A stretch of DNA of 64,000 nucleotides. It comes from an uncultured delta proteobacterium (GTDB lineage Bacteria; Desulfobacterota; Desulfobulbia; Desulfobulbales; Desulfocapsaceae). Of the stretch, positions 16,646 to 24,417 are shown in pieces (within the stretch, counting starts at the first letter, position 1; each line of letters begins with the position of its first letter). The stretch lies in assembly GCA_903901335.1 (NCBI GenBank), contig CAIUQR010000155.1:22276-86275 (forward strand). The letters run 5' to 3'. Both the position numbers and the translations under genes were made by a program. Below the pieces are notes generated by a model. That model saw nothing but the letters and a program-made list of their open reading frames with translations, searched no databases and was not told where the DNA came from.

Positions 16646-17930
16646 TCACGTCACGTTGCAGGACTCCCCTTCGCGACAGGAAAGAAACAGGGCTGAAGAC
16701 GCGGTTGCGGTAACAGGTCTCGGTTGCTGCTCTGCTGCCGGACAGGATGTATTTGCTGTCCGGCAGAGCGTCGACCGGACTATTGCCTGTTGCCTGATGG
16801 GCCGGGCTGACCTTTTTTCCCCGTGTCCGGTGGCGCCTGTCTTCATGATCGAAGGTCAGGATTTTCTGGCTCCGGCCAGGAAATCCCTGGATCGCCTGCC
16901 TGTTCATCTGGAGACCTTAAACCGGACAGCGGCTCTTGCCATGACCGCCATCGCCGAAGCCCTCCGGCAGGCAGGCCTTGATGATCCGGCAAACCTCAGG
17001 GGGAAAAAGGTCGGCATAGCACTGGGCACAACCGTCGGCTGCACCTTCCTGAACGAAGGCTATTATAAAAACTGGAAAGCAGGCCACCCTCAGGACGATG
17101 GCCCGATATTTGATTATCTCTCCTCCAACCTGGCCGAACTGGTCCAGCATATCCTGCAGGTCGCAGGCCCGCGAATCGTCATCACCAATGCCTGCGCCTC
17201 CGGCACCGATGCGATCGGCCTTGCCCTGGAATGGCTGAGAGGCGGCCTCTGCGATATCGCCCTTGCCGGTGGCGCCGACAGCCTGTCGCGCGTCGCCTGC
17301 CACGGGTTCAGCAGCCTGATGCTGGTCTCGAAAAACCCCTGCAGGCCCTTTGATGCCGCCCGTGATGGCCTGAACCTCGGGGAAGGCGCCGGTTTTCTGG
17401 TCATGGAACGGGATGCATCCGCCCGCGCCCGGCAGGCCGCCATCTCAGGATGGGTACGAGGCTATGGGTCGGCCGGTGACGCCTATCATCCTACCGCACC
17501 TCATCCGGAAGGACGGGGTCTGCAGGAGGCTATCAATCGGGCCGCCATTGATGCCGGAATCACTCTTGCGGATATCCGTTTCATCAACGCCCACGGAACC
17601 GGTACCCAGGCCAATGACGCGGCAGAACTGACCGCGCTTGCCTGCCTCGGCTTTGCAGACCGTTTGGATTGTCCCGTTGTCTCCACCAAAGGGGCAACCG
17701 GCCACACCCTGGGTGCCGCCGGCGGCATTGAGGCCGTCCTCACCCTCTGTGCCCTGAACGCGGGAACAACCTCCGGCACCACCGGCTGCATGAACCAGGA
17801 TCCCAAACTGCCGCTCAATGTCCTCACAGCTGATGAGAAGATAAGGCTCACGGGCCGGATCGGGATGAGTGAATCCCTGGCCTTCGGTGGCGGAAACTCG
17901 GCGCTGATCCTGGAAGGGAGCCCGTCATGA
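16605..17930 (+). CDS. Beta-ketoacyl-ACP synthase, FabF-like (third KAS)
   Basis: Active condensing enzyme with Cys197 (TNACASGTDAIG), His330 (INAHGTGTQANDAAE) and His367 (KGATGHTLGAAGG), numbered from the ATG at 16605. That start overlaps the upstream gene by 41 bases and adds about 30 residues before the usual first strand (VAVTGLGCCSAAG). A TTG at 16656 is an alternative, so the true start is uncertain. The next gene, a Cys-less ketosynthase-like protein, overlaps it by four bases (ATGA). That pairing matches the ketosynthase:chain-length-factor heterodimers described for aryl polyene (ApeO:ApeC) and type II polyketide systems. This is therefore the best candidate for the main polyene-extending ketosynthase. 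Confidence 0.9.
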   Translation: MSHWKELLSPLENNHVTLQDSPSRQERNRAEDAVAVTGLGCCSAAGQDVFAVRQSVDRTIACCLMGRADLFSPCPVAPVFMIEGQDFLAPARKSLDRLPVHLETLNRTAALAMTAIAEALRQAGLDDPANLRGKKVGIALGTTVGCTFLNEGYYKNWKAGHPQDDGPIFDYLSSNLAELVQHILQVAGPRIVITNACASGTDAIGLALEWLRGGLCDIALAGGADSLSRVACHGFSSLMLVSKNPCRPFDAARDGLNLGEGAGFLVMERDASARARQAAISGWVRGYGSAGDAYHPTAPHPEGRGLQEAINRAAIDAGITLADIRFINAHGTGTQANDAAELTALACLGFADRLDCPVVSTKGATGHTLGAAGGIEAVLTLCALNAGTTSGTTGCMNQDPKLPLNVLTADEKIRLTGRIGMSESLAFGGGNSALILEGSPS

Positions 17931-18724
17931 GTGTTTTCATTGCCGGAACAGGATATATACCGGCCGGAACCGACCCGCCCTCATCGCTTGCCCGCGACTT
18001 ACGCAGGGCTGACAGCTTCATTTCCCTGGCCGTCCAGGCGGGTTCTGCCGCCCTCGGCAAGATATCCTCAACCCTGCCCGGGCCCGGTCCGCATGGTCTG
18101 GTGTTAGGCACAGCCTTCGGACCGATGCAGACCAATTTCGATGTTCTTGACCAGGTGGTGCGTCAGGAACAGACCTCGCCGACACTCTTTTCTCATTCGG
18201 TCTTCAATGCTGCGGCCGGCTATCTTGCCCGGATCTTCAAGCTTCAAGGCAGTGGGCTTACCCTAACCGATTTTGCCTTCCCGTTTTTCCAGGCCCTGCA
18301 GCAAGGCAGCATTGCCATTACCTCCGGTCAGCTTGAATCCTGTCTGGTCCTCCAGGTAGAAACCTACAGCGACCTGCTGACCGATGCCCGTACCCGGATT
18401 ATCGGCAAAGATATGGACCATTGGCCTGCCGGGGCAGTGGCCTGGCTCCTTACCGGAAATAATGGAAAACACGATAAAGAGATGACCTCAATCGATGTGC
18501 AATTCCAGCCCTCACCTGGGTCAGGCTATTTCAGGGTCGATGAAAGGTTGACCGACACCTCCCATGCCGAGACCATCAACTCCCCGCTGGGAGCCGCTGT
18601 GGCAGTCACCCGGATCATTGCCGATGCACCTCGCAAAGAACAGACTATCTGCATAACCGCACCCTATGGCAGTATTGAGCTGCGGTACCGGTGTCATTAT
18701 CCTATTTCAGAAAAAGAGGCATAG
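17927..18724 (+). CDS. Ketosynthase-like protein, probable chain-length factor (no active-site Cys)
   Basis: 265 residues, shorter than a full ketosynthase. Residues 50-110 show the N-terminal KAS pattern (GLVLGTAFGPMQTNFDVLDQ and SPTLFSHSVFNAAAGYLARIFKLQG). At the nucleophile position it has LTDFAFPFFQAL, with no Cys, and no catalytic His motifs follow. The C-terminal half keeps only INSPLGAAVAVTRI, a weak echo of the GH-LGAAG region. It is coupled by an ATGA overlap to the active ketosynthase upstream. In aryl polyene systems a Cys-less partner (ApeC type) forms a heterodimer with the ketosynthase and limits chain length; I infer the same here. The intact frame and coupling argue against a pseudogene. 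Confidence 0.75.
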   Translation: MSVFIAGTGYIPAGTDPPSSLARDLRRADSFISLAVQAGSAALGKISSTLPGPGPHGLVLGTAFGPMQTNFDVLDQVVRQEQTSPTLFSHSVFNAAAGYLARIFKLQGSGLTLTDFAFPFFQALQQGSIAITSGQLESCLVLQVETYSDLLTDARTRIIGKDMDHWPAGAVAWLLTGNNGKHDKEMTSIDVQFQPSPGSGYFRVDERLTDTSHAETINSPLGAAVAVTRIIADAPRKEQTICITAPYGSIELRYRCHYPISEKEA

Positions 18725-18729
18725 AGAAC

Positions 18730-19461
18730 ATGGAATCCGGGAAGAACACAGTCTTCATCAGTGGAGCCAGCCGCGGTATCGGTGCGGCAATCGCCAGATA
18801 TCTGGCAGCCGCAGGATATGACATCTGGCTGAATTACCGCAGTTCCGAGGATGCCGCACGGGCCGTGCAGAAAGATATCGAACACCTTGGCAGGCGCTGT
18901 CTTCTGCTCCCCTTTGACGTTGCCGACGAGGCCCGGGCCAAGGCCGTGCTGGAGCCCTTGCTCGACAGCGAAGTGCCCCTCGGTTTTGTCCATAATGCAG
19001 GTATTACGAGGGATACCATTCTGGCGTTGATGAAACGGGAGGAATGGGATCAGGTCATGAACGTCCATCTGACCAGTTTCTTCATCCTGGCCCGTCTCTT
19101 TTCCAAGGCAATGCTCTCCGAGCGGCGCGGCCGGATCATTGCCATCGCCTCGGTTTCCGGGGAGACAGGCCAGGCTGGACAGGTCAACTATTGCGCCGCA
19201 AAAGCTGGACTGATCGGTGCCGCCAAGGCCCTTGCCCGCGAACTGGCGCGGCGGAATATCCTCGTGAATGTCGTCTCCCCGGGACTCATCGAAACCGAGA
19301 TGATCAAGAACCTGCCTTTGGAAAAGATGATGGATATGATCCCGCTGAAACGGGTCGGCCTCCCTGATGAGGTTGCCGGTGCCGTTCGCTTTCTGCTCAG
19401 CCCGGAGTCATCGTATATCACCGGCCAGGTCATCGGAGTCAATGGCGGGCTCTACATGTGA
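18730..19461 (+). CDS. 3-oxoacyl-ACP reductase (FabG-like SDR)
   Basis: NADPH-dependent short-chain reductase of 243 residues that reduces the beta-keto group after each condensation. Motifs: cofactor site SGASRGIGAAIA (residues 11-22), NAG at 89-91, catalytic Ser141, Tyr154 and Lys158 (YCAAK). The C-terminal segment SSYITGQVIGVNGGLYM is canonical for FabG. The ATG at 18730 is preferred; the longer ORF from 18691 would overlap the upstream gene and add residues with no homology to SDRs. It sits between the ketosynthase pair and a dehydratase, giving the standard reduction and dehydration pair needed for a polyene. It corresponds to the ApeQ-type step. Confidence 0.92.
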   Translation: MESGKNTVFISGASRGIGAAIARYLAAAGYDIWLNYRSSEDAARAVQKDIEHLGRRCLLLPFDVADEARAKAVLEPLLDSEVPLGFVHNAGITRDTILALMKREEWDQVMNVHLTSFFILARLFSKAMLSERRGRIIAIASVSGETGQAGQVNYCAAKAGLIGAAKALARELARRNILVNVVSPGLIETEMIKNLPLEKMMDMIPLKRVGLPDEVAGAVRFLLSPESSYITGQVIGVNGGLYM

Positions 19462-19480
19462 ACCAGAGGACAGAAGACAG

Positions 19481-19945
19481 ATGACAGATGACAGAGAACA
19501 CAAGCACCCGATATCACTCCCCTGCCCGGCGAAGAGGCTGCTTCCTCACCGGCCGCCGATGCTCTTCATCGACAGTCTGATCATGCGGGTCGGCGACAAG
19601 GCAACGGCACGGGTAAAGGTTCCGGCAAATTCCATCTGTATCGACCCCGACAGGGGGATCCTCCCCGAATTCTTCGTCGAGATCATGGCCCAGACCATGG
19701 CTGCAGCCAACGGCTATGATGCCCTGAGCGAAAAGAGAGAACCACGAAATGGTTTCCTGGTCGGTCTCGATAAATTCCAACTGCTGGAAAAGACAGCCAG
19801 GGAAACAATGCGGATAGAAATTACAAAAACCTTTGAATTCGGTCCGGTAAAAATAATCGAAGGCCAGGTCTTCTGCAATGACAAGGTGCTTGCCGTTGGA
19901 GAAGTTAAGGTCTGGGAAGATCTGGAAAATAAGGAACATCGATGA
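19481..19945 (+). CDS. Hotdog-fold 3-hydroxyacyl-ACP dehydratase, ApeP-like
   Basis: 154 residues from the ATG at 19481; the longer frame from 19367 runs through the ketoreductase gene and is not coding. The sequence RLLPHRPPMLFIDSLIM and the helix EFFVEIMAQTMAAANGYDAL match the divergent FabZ-like dehydratase subunit of aryl polyene clusters. Glu in FVEIMAQ would be the catalytic acid, while the usual HFPG-P-MPGV loop is missing. Dehydratases of this kind may work as a heterodimer with a His-bearing partner, here plausibly the hotdog protein at 23556. It overlaps the LolA-like gene by four bases (ATGA). Expected reaction: removal of water from 3-hydroxyacyl-ACP to create each conjugated double bond. 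Confidence 0.82.
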   Translation: MTDDREHKHPISLPCPAKRLLPHRPPMLFIDSLIMRVGDKATARVKVPANSICIDPDRGILPEFFVEIMAQTMAAANGYDALSEKREPRNGFLVGLDKFQLLEKTARETMRIEITKTFEFGPVKIIEGQVFCNDKVLAVGEVKVWEDLENKEHR

Positions 19946-20592
19946 TTGATCGACTCTTTGGTTATATCCTGATGATCCTCTTCTGTATTGTGGTCCCCAT
20001 CAGTGCAGGTGCTGATTCCGGCCGTGAGGAGGGATTAGACGCCCTCCTCTCCGACATTCAGAATAAATCAAATCAATTTCAATCACTTACATGTCAATTT
20101 TCCCAGGAACGTCACCTTTCTCTTTTCAGCCGGCCCGTACTCTTTAAAGGGACACTGGCCATCATCCGCCCGGATCACCTCCGCTGGGAGTTCAGAGATC
20201 CGGTACCATCCGTGCTTATCTTCAGCGGCAATATGGGCCTGCGCTGTACCGACAATACCCCGCCCGTCCACTTTGACCTGGCCTCCGATCCGATCATGCG
20301 GATGGTGGCCGAACAACTCTGGACCTGGCTGAACGGCAATTACAAAAAACTCGAGGATACCTATGCCGTCTCCCTGCGTGCCCCTTCGTCTCTGCTGATC
20401 ACTCCGAAGGATCAAGGCGTTGCCGGCTTTATCCAAAGTATCGCCATTACCTTCAGCACCGAGAGCAGGCAACCTGAACTTGTTGAAATTACTGAGCCGG
20501 GTGGCGATAAGACCATCATTCGTTTCCATGATTTCATCTTCAACGTCCAGCTTCCCGCCGCAACCTTCACGCAATGCAGTTCCCATGAGTAG
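19942..20592 (+). CDS. LolA-like outer membrane lipoprotein carrier protein
   Basis: 216-residue periplasmic protein with a signal peptide (LFGYILMILFCIVVPISAGA) and a LolA-type half-barrel: LTCQFSQERHLSLFSRPVLFKGTLAIIRPDHLRWEF, with the conserved Trp-Glu segment. LolA homologues are standard members of aryl polyene clusters, where they are thought to carry a hydrophobic product across the periplasm rather than lipoproteins. It is coupled to the dehydratase gene upstream (ATGA) and overlaps the MMPL exporter start by 8 bases, so exporter and carrier are made together. Whether the cell has a separate housekeeping lolA cannot be judged from this window. Confidence 0.85.
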   Translation: MIDRLFGYILMILFCIVVPISAGADSGREEGLDALLSDIQNKSNQFQSLTCQFSQERHLSLFSRPVLFKGTLAIIRPDHLRWEFRDPVPSVLIFSGNMGLRCTDNTPPVHFDLASDPIMRMVAEQLWTWLNGNYKKLEDTYAVSLRAPSSLLITPKDQGVAGFIQSIAITFSTESRQPELVEITEPGGDKTIIRFHDFIFNVQLPAATFTQCSSHE

Positions 20593-22984
20593 ATTTTCGA
20601 GGCTCTGGAGATGGCTGCTGGTCTTGGGTATCACGGTCATCGGGATATACCTGGCGACCACCATTACCGTCAATGACGATGCGCTGGATCTGCTGCCGGG
20701 AAAGGCAGTCGGCGGCGATGTGCGGTTGCTCAAACAGCTGGGCCTGGTCAACCGGGTTATTATCTCCCTTACTCTTGGTCCGGATACCGATGCGGCCTCG
20801 AAGATAGTACCGGCAGGGCTGAAAAAAAGCGCTGCCGCCATTGCCTCCGCCATGGAAGAGAGCGGTCTGTTCTCGAACATCATGTACAACCTTCCGGAAA
20901 ACACCGCCCTGCAGGTCTTCGCCTCCCTGCAGACTCATCTCCCTCTCCTGTTGGATCAGCAGGACCTGGCGGCCCTGAAGGAACAGCTGTCCTCGACAGC
21001 AATTGAAGACTCCCTGCGAAATGACTTTGTGCAACTGAACAGTCCTGCAGGGATCGCATTAAAGAAACAGATCCAGCAGGATCCGCTGGGAATTTCAAAA
21101 TTTCTGCTCAAGAAACTTCACTACCTGCGGGCGCCGTTTACAATGAATATGAACGACGGCTATTTTCTCAGCAAGGATGGCAGAAGCTGCCTGATTATTG
21201 CTGAGAGCAGACTCGATCTGACCAAAAGCGATGCTGCACTCAAGGTACAGGCGAAACTCGATGCCGTCTTCAAGGCGGGGCTCGCACCTGATGTGCAGGC
21301 CCAGGTTATCGGCTCCCTGCCGCACACCCTGGCCAACGCCCGTTCGATCAAACATGATCTGCGGATACTCCCGCCTGTCGCCACAGTCCTGCTTCTGGTT
21401 CTGCTGCTTGGAACCCTCCGTAGCCCCAGGGCCCTGGTCGTCTTCGCCATCCCGATGGCAGCAACACCTGCCGCCATCGGCCTGACCGCCCTTTTTGTCG
21501 GCAAGATCAGCGGAATAGCTCTCGGATTTGGCGTTGTGTTGCTCGGCATCGCGGTTGATTACGGTATCCCGCTCTATCTTGCTTTGGCCCGTGATCCGAA
21601 GAGACACGAACAGATCCTCTATAATCTCAGAAAACCGCTTGGCCTGGGGTACTTGACAACGGCTTCCGTTTTTTTCGTCCTTCTTTTTTCGGAGGTACCC
21701 GCGCAGAGGCAGATGGCGGCACTTGCCCTGATCGGTATCACCCTTGCTCTTCTTTTCTCCTGGCTGCTGGTCCCGACCATCATCCCGCAAACCGGGAAAA
21801 TGAGCCGAGCAGTTTCGGTTTCCAACAGGATCCCACTGCCACCCGCCCCAGTTCGGAACATCGCCCTGCTCCTCTGGATCTGCCTGATGGTCGCAGGCGT
21901 CATGGCCTGGCCAAAACTCCATTATAACGGCGACCTGCGCGCCCTGGATGTTCCCGATCAGTCAGTGATTTCTGCGGAAAATTCTTTCAGAAACACCTGG
22001 GGCCAGAAGGGAGAACAGGCCTTCGTCGTGGCATCCGGCAGAAGTATGGATGAGACACTGGAGAAAAATACACTCATTTTCAAAACATTACTGAAAAACA
22101 ACGCGGCATCCTTCCAGTCCATTGCCCCGATCCTGCCCTCCCTTGATGACCAGCGGAAAAATCTCGTCGCCTGGCAGGAATTCTGGAAGAGCAACCGTCC
22201 AGAATTCGATACCCGCTTCGGACAGATTGCCGAACGGGTGGGTTTTTCCAAAGACGGCTTCGCCCCTTTCTTTCAGTGGCTTGATCAGGAACCAGGCATC
22301 CTGGCACCCGACAAGCTCCTTCCCGGGCCTCTGAAGCTGCTGGCCGACACGCTGATCCATCGGCCGGGAGATCCGCAAGGAGATAAAACAGAAAATTTTC
22401 TGATCATGACCACCGTGACCCTGGACAAGGATATCCTTGCTGCCTTGCTGGCCCTCGATAAACAACATAAGGGGATTACCCTGCTTGCGAACCAGAAATG
22501 GCGGACACAGGTGGAGGACCTGTTGCGTCGGGATATTTCATTCCTCTCCCTGGTCGCCGCCGTCATCACCATCGTCATAACAATGCTCAGTTTTCCTCAT
22601 CCGCGTGCGATTGCTGCGATCCTGGCCCCCGTTGCCTCATCCCTCGCCGCGATGTCGCTCTTCAGTTTCTTGACAACGGGCGAGTTGAATATGATGCATC
22701 TGCTTATGGGAATCCTGGTGATTGGTATCAGTGTCGACTACGGCATCTTTATCGTCTGTTCCCGCCTGGCACAGGTCTCAACCATCTCCCGGGCTGCAGT
22801 CTCAATCTGTGCGGTCAGCACCCTTTTTGGTTTCGGAGTACTCGGTCTGGCTGAACATCCCGCTCTGCACTCCCTGGGCATGACCGTCCTGGTGGGGGTC
22901 GGAGTCGCCTGGCCGACTGCTCTGCTGATCAGTCCGGTTATCCTGGGAAAAGCACTTTTACCGGCTGCCAGTGGTGGATCATGA
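20585..22984 (+). CDS. MMPL/RND-family lipid exporter
   Basis: 799-residue inner-membrane transporter starting at the ATG at 20585 (MSRFSRLWRWLLV); an earlier in-frame ATG at 20420 lies inside the LolA gene and is rejected. Topology is RND-like and repeated: one N-terminal helix, a large periplasmic loop (about 35-240), a helix bundle (about 245-420), a second single helix and loop (about 445-640), and a second bundle to the end. The acidic motifs GIAVDYGIPLYL and GISVDYGIFIV in the two bundles match the proton-relay Asp-Tyr motif of MMPL proteins. In aryl polyene loci this exporter moves the lipid-linked product towards the periplasm. It overlaps the next lipoprotein gene by four bases. Confidence 0.88.
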   Translation: MSRFSRLWRWLLVLGITVIGIYLATTITVNDDALDLLPGKAVGGDVRLLKQLGLVNRVIISLTLGPDTDAASKIVPAGLKKSAAAIASAMEESGLFSNIMYNLPENTALQVFASLQTHLPLLLDQQDLAALKEQLSSTAIEDSLRNDFVQLNSPAGIALKKQIQQDPLGISKFLLKKLHYLRAPFTMNMNDGYFLSKDGRSCLIIAESRLDLTKSDAALKVQAKLDAVFKAGLAPDVQAQVIGSLPHTLANARSIKHDLRILPPVATVLLLVLLLGTLRSPRALVVFAIPMAATPAAIGLTALFVGKISGIALGFGVVLLGIAVDYGIPLYLALARDPKRHEQILYNLRKPLGLGYLTTASVFFVLLFSEVPAQRQMAALALIGITLALLFSWLLVPTIIPQTGKMSRAVSVSNRIPLPPAPVRNIALLLWICLMVAGVMAWPKLHYNGDLRALDVPDQSVISAENSFRNTWGQKGEQAFVVASGRSMDETLEKNTLIFKTLLKNNAASFQSIAPILPSLDDQRKNLVAWQEFWKSNRPEFDTRFGQIAERVGFSKDGFAPFFQWLDQEPGILAPDKLLPGPLKLLADTLIHRPGDPQGDKTENFLIMTTVTLDKDILAALLALDKQHKGITLLANQKWRTQVEDLLRRDISFLSLVAAVITIVITMLSFPHPRAIAAILAPVASSLAAMSLFSFLTTGELNMMHLLMGILVIGISVDYGIFIVCSRLAQVSTISRAAVSICAVSTLFGFGVLGLAEHPALHSLGMTVLVGVGVAWPTALLISPVILGKALLPAASGGS

Positions 22985-23541
22985 ACTTCCTGATGCGAAT
23001 GCTCCCCTTGATTCTGCTGTTTTCCGCCTGCAGCCTGCCGGTTCATACCGGCGGCCCCTCATCCCTGAACCAGTCAGGCCCTTCCCATCTGATGCAGATC
23101 CATATCGAATCCTGGGGGACCCCGCGTTTTACAGGGCTTCTCGGACTGCAGTTCCAGGATACGGGACTTACCTATATGCTCCTGGACGCTACAGGTATCA
23201 CGCTCCTGGAGTCGCAGGTGACCCAGAATGGTGACTCTACCGTCATCCGGGCCGCAGGAAAACTGGGAGATACCGGTCTGCCTGACTTCCTGGCCGCTTC
23301 ACTTTGGAAGATATACCTGATCGAGCCCGCCTCAGCACCTTGCGCAGGCAACCTGTTTCTCCGATTCTGCATGGAAAAAATGGAGAACACCCGAGTCAGA
23401 AAATATGCCGCCACCGGTCCCTTTACTCTCTGGGAGGCCGAATTCGACTCGGCCTGCCCCGCAAAATGGCCTGCGGTCTCGTTTTCCGAACCATGGTTCG
23501 GAGTTTCTTTAACCCTGACCGACCTTAACCGGCATCAGTAA
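22981..23541 (+). CDS. Lipoprotein of aryl polyene clusters (DUF3261-like)
   Basis: 186 residues with a lipoprotein signal: MNFLMRMLPLILLFSAC, where Cys follows LFSA, a classic lipobox. The mature protein is predicted beta-rich (ESWGTPRFTGLLGLQFQDTGLTYMLLDATGITLLESQV), resembling the DUF3261 lipoproteins that sit after the MMPL exporter in aryl polyene loci. Start codon overlaps the exporter stop (ATGA). It is probably an outer-membrane acceptor or assembly factor, by analogy with LolA/LolB pairs. Assignment to DUF3261 is by position and general pattern, not by a search. Confidence 0.75.
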   Translation: MNFLMRMLPLILLFSACSLPVHTGGPSSLNQSGPSHLMQIHIESWGTPRFTGLLGLQFQDTGLTYMLLDATGITLLESQVTQNGDSTVIRAAGKLGDTGLPDFLAASLWKIYLIEPASAPCAGNLFLRFCMEKMENTRVRKYAATGPFTLWEAEFDSACPAKWPAVSFSEPWFGVSLTLTDLNRHQ

Positions 23542-23555
23542 TCAGGAGCACGCAT

Positions 23556-23942
23556 ATGCCATCTCTCCAACGGGAAGTATCCACTTGCTGTCAAGAATTC
23601 CAGGCTGAAAGGCAGGAGCAGTGTTTGTCGATTTCTGCCGTTTTCTGTTTTCCGCCATCCTTTGCGGGATTTGCAGGCCACTTCCCGGACATGCCGGTAT
23701 TGCCTGCGATCATCCAACTGGCAGCCATTCGACATCTGGCCGAGGTGGCCATGGAAAGACCACTTGTTCCAACAGGGTATGGGCGGACGAGATTTCGTGG
23801 TATCATCTCCCCTGACGAAAAAACACGCTGCACCCTCGTCCTGGAGGGGGCGAACAACCAATGGACCGGACGATTTTCAATCAGAAGGATGGATAACGAA
23901 CTCGTTGCCGACGGCAGCTGCACTTTTTCCCCGGAACGTTGA
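23556..23942 (+). CDS. Hotdog-fold dehydratase, ApeI-like
   Basis: 128 residues with the FabA/FabZ-type loop FAGHFPDMPVLPAIIQLA, which carries the catalytic His and the helix N-terminus. It thus has the His that the dehydratase at 19481 lacks, supporting a two-subunit dehydratase. The protein is short, close to a single hotdog domain, with SFAGFAGHFP near residue 40 and the final strand ELVADGSCTF. It lies 14 bases after the lipoprotein gene and 4 bases before a thioesterase. Alternatively it could act alone on shorter intermediates. Confidence 0.78.
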   Translation: MPSLQREVSTCCQEFQAERQEQCLSISAVFCFPPSFAGFAGHFPDMPVLPAIIQLAAIRHLAEVAMERPLVPTGYGRTRFRGIISPDEKTRCTLVLEGANNQWTGRFSIRRMDNELVADGSCTFSPER

Positions 23943-23946
23943 GACT

Positions 23947-24417
23947 ATGGGATATCAAAAGGTATATTTTAAAAGAAATCCACAAGATCCCGCCCCGCTT
24001 GTGGTCGGGATCGACAGACGGGTGCGTTTCGAGGAGGTCGATGCCCTGGGGATGGTCTGGCATGGCCGGTATCCCAGCTATTTTGAAGACGGACGGATCG
24101 CCTTCGGAGATCGATATGGGCTCGCCTATCTCTCCTTCATGCGCCATAAGGTCATGGCCCCGATCGTCCAGATGCACCTGGATTACAAATCCCCTTTGCG
24201 CTTTGACCAGATCATCCGGATCGAGACCTCCCTGCACTGGAATGAGTCTCTGCGCCTGGATTTTTCCTATACCGTCACCAATCCGGAGGGACAGATTGCT
24301 GCTGTCGGGTACACGGTACAGGTCTTAACGGATATCAACGGCACCGTTCTCTTTGTTCCCCCGGAATGGATCCAGGATTTCCGGGAAAAATGGCGCACCG
24401 GTCAATTTCTCGCATGA
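23947..24417 (+). CDS. Acyl-CoA/ACP thioesterase, 4HBT family
   Basis: 156-residue hotdog thioesterase. The 4-hydroxybenzoyl-CoA thioesterase motif is clear: RRVRFEEVDALGMVWHGRYPSYFEDGR, with the Asp that acts in catalysis. It may release a finished or aborted chain from ACP or CoA, as ApeK-type proteins are thought to. The ATG at 23947 follows the dehydratase stop by four bases; the much longer ORF from 23662 runs through the dehydratase gene. The stop overlaps the final ketosynthase start (ATGA). Confidence 0.87.
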   Translation: MGYQKVYFKRNPQDPAPLVVGIDRRVRFEEVDALGMVWHGRYPSYFEDGRIAFGDRYGLAYLSFMRHKVMAPIVQMHLDYKSPLRFDQIIRIETSLHWNESLRLDFSYTVTNPEGQIAAVGYTVQVLTDINGTVLFVPPEWIQDFREKWRTGQFLA

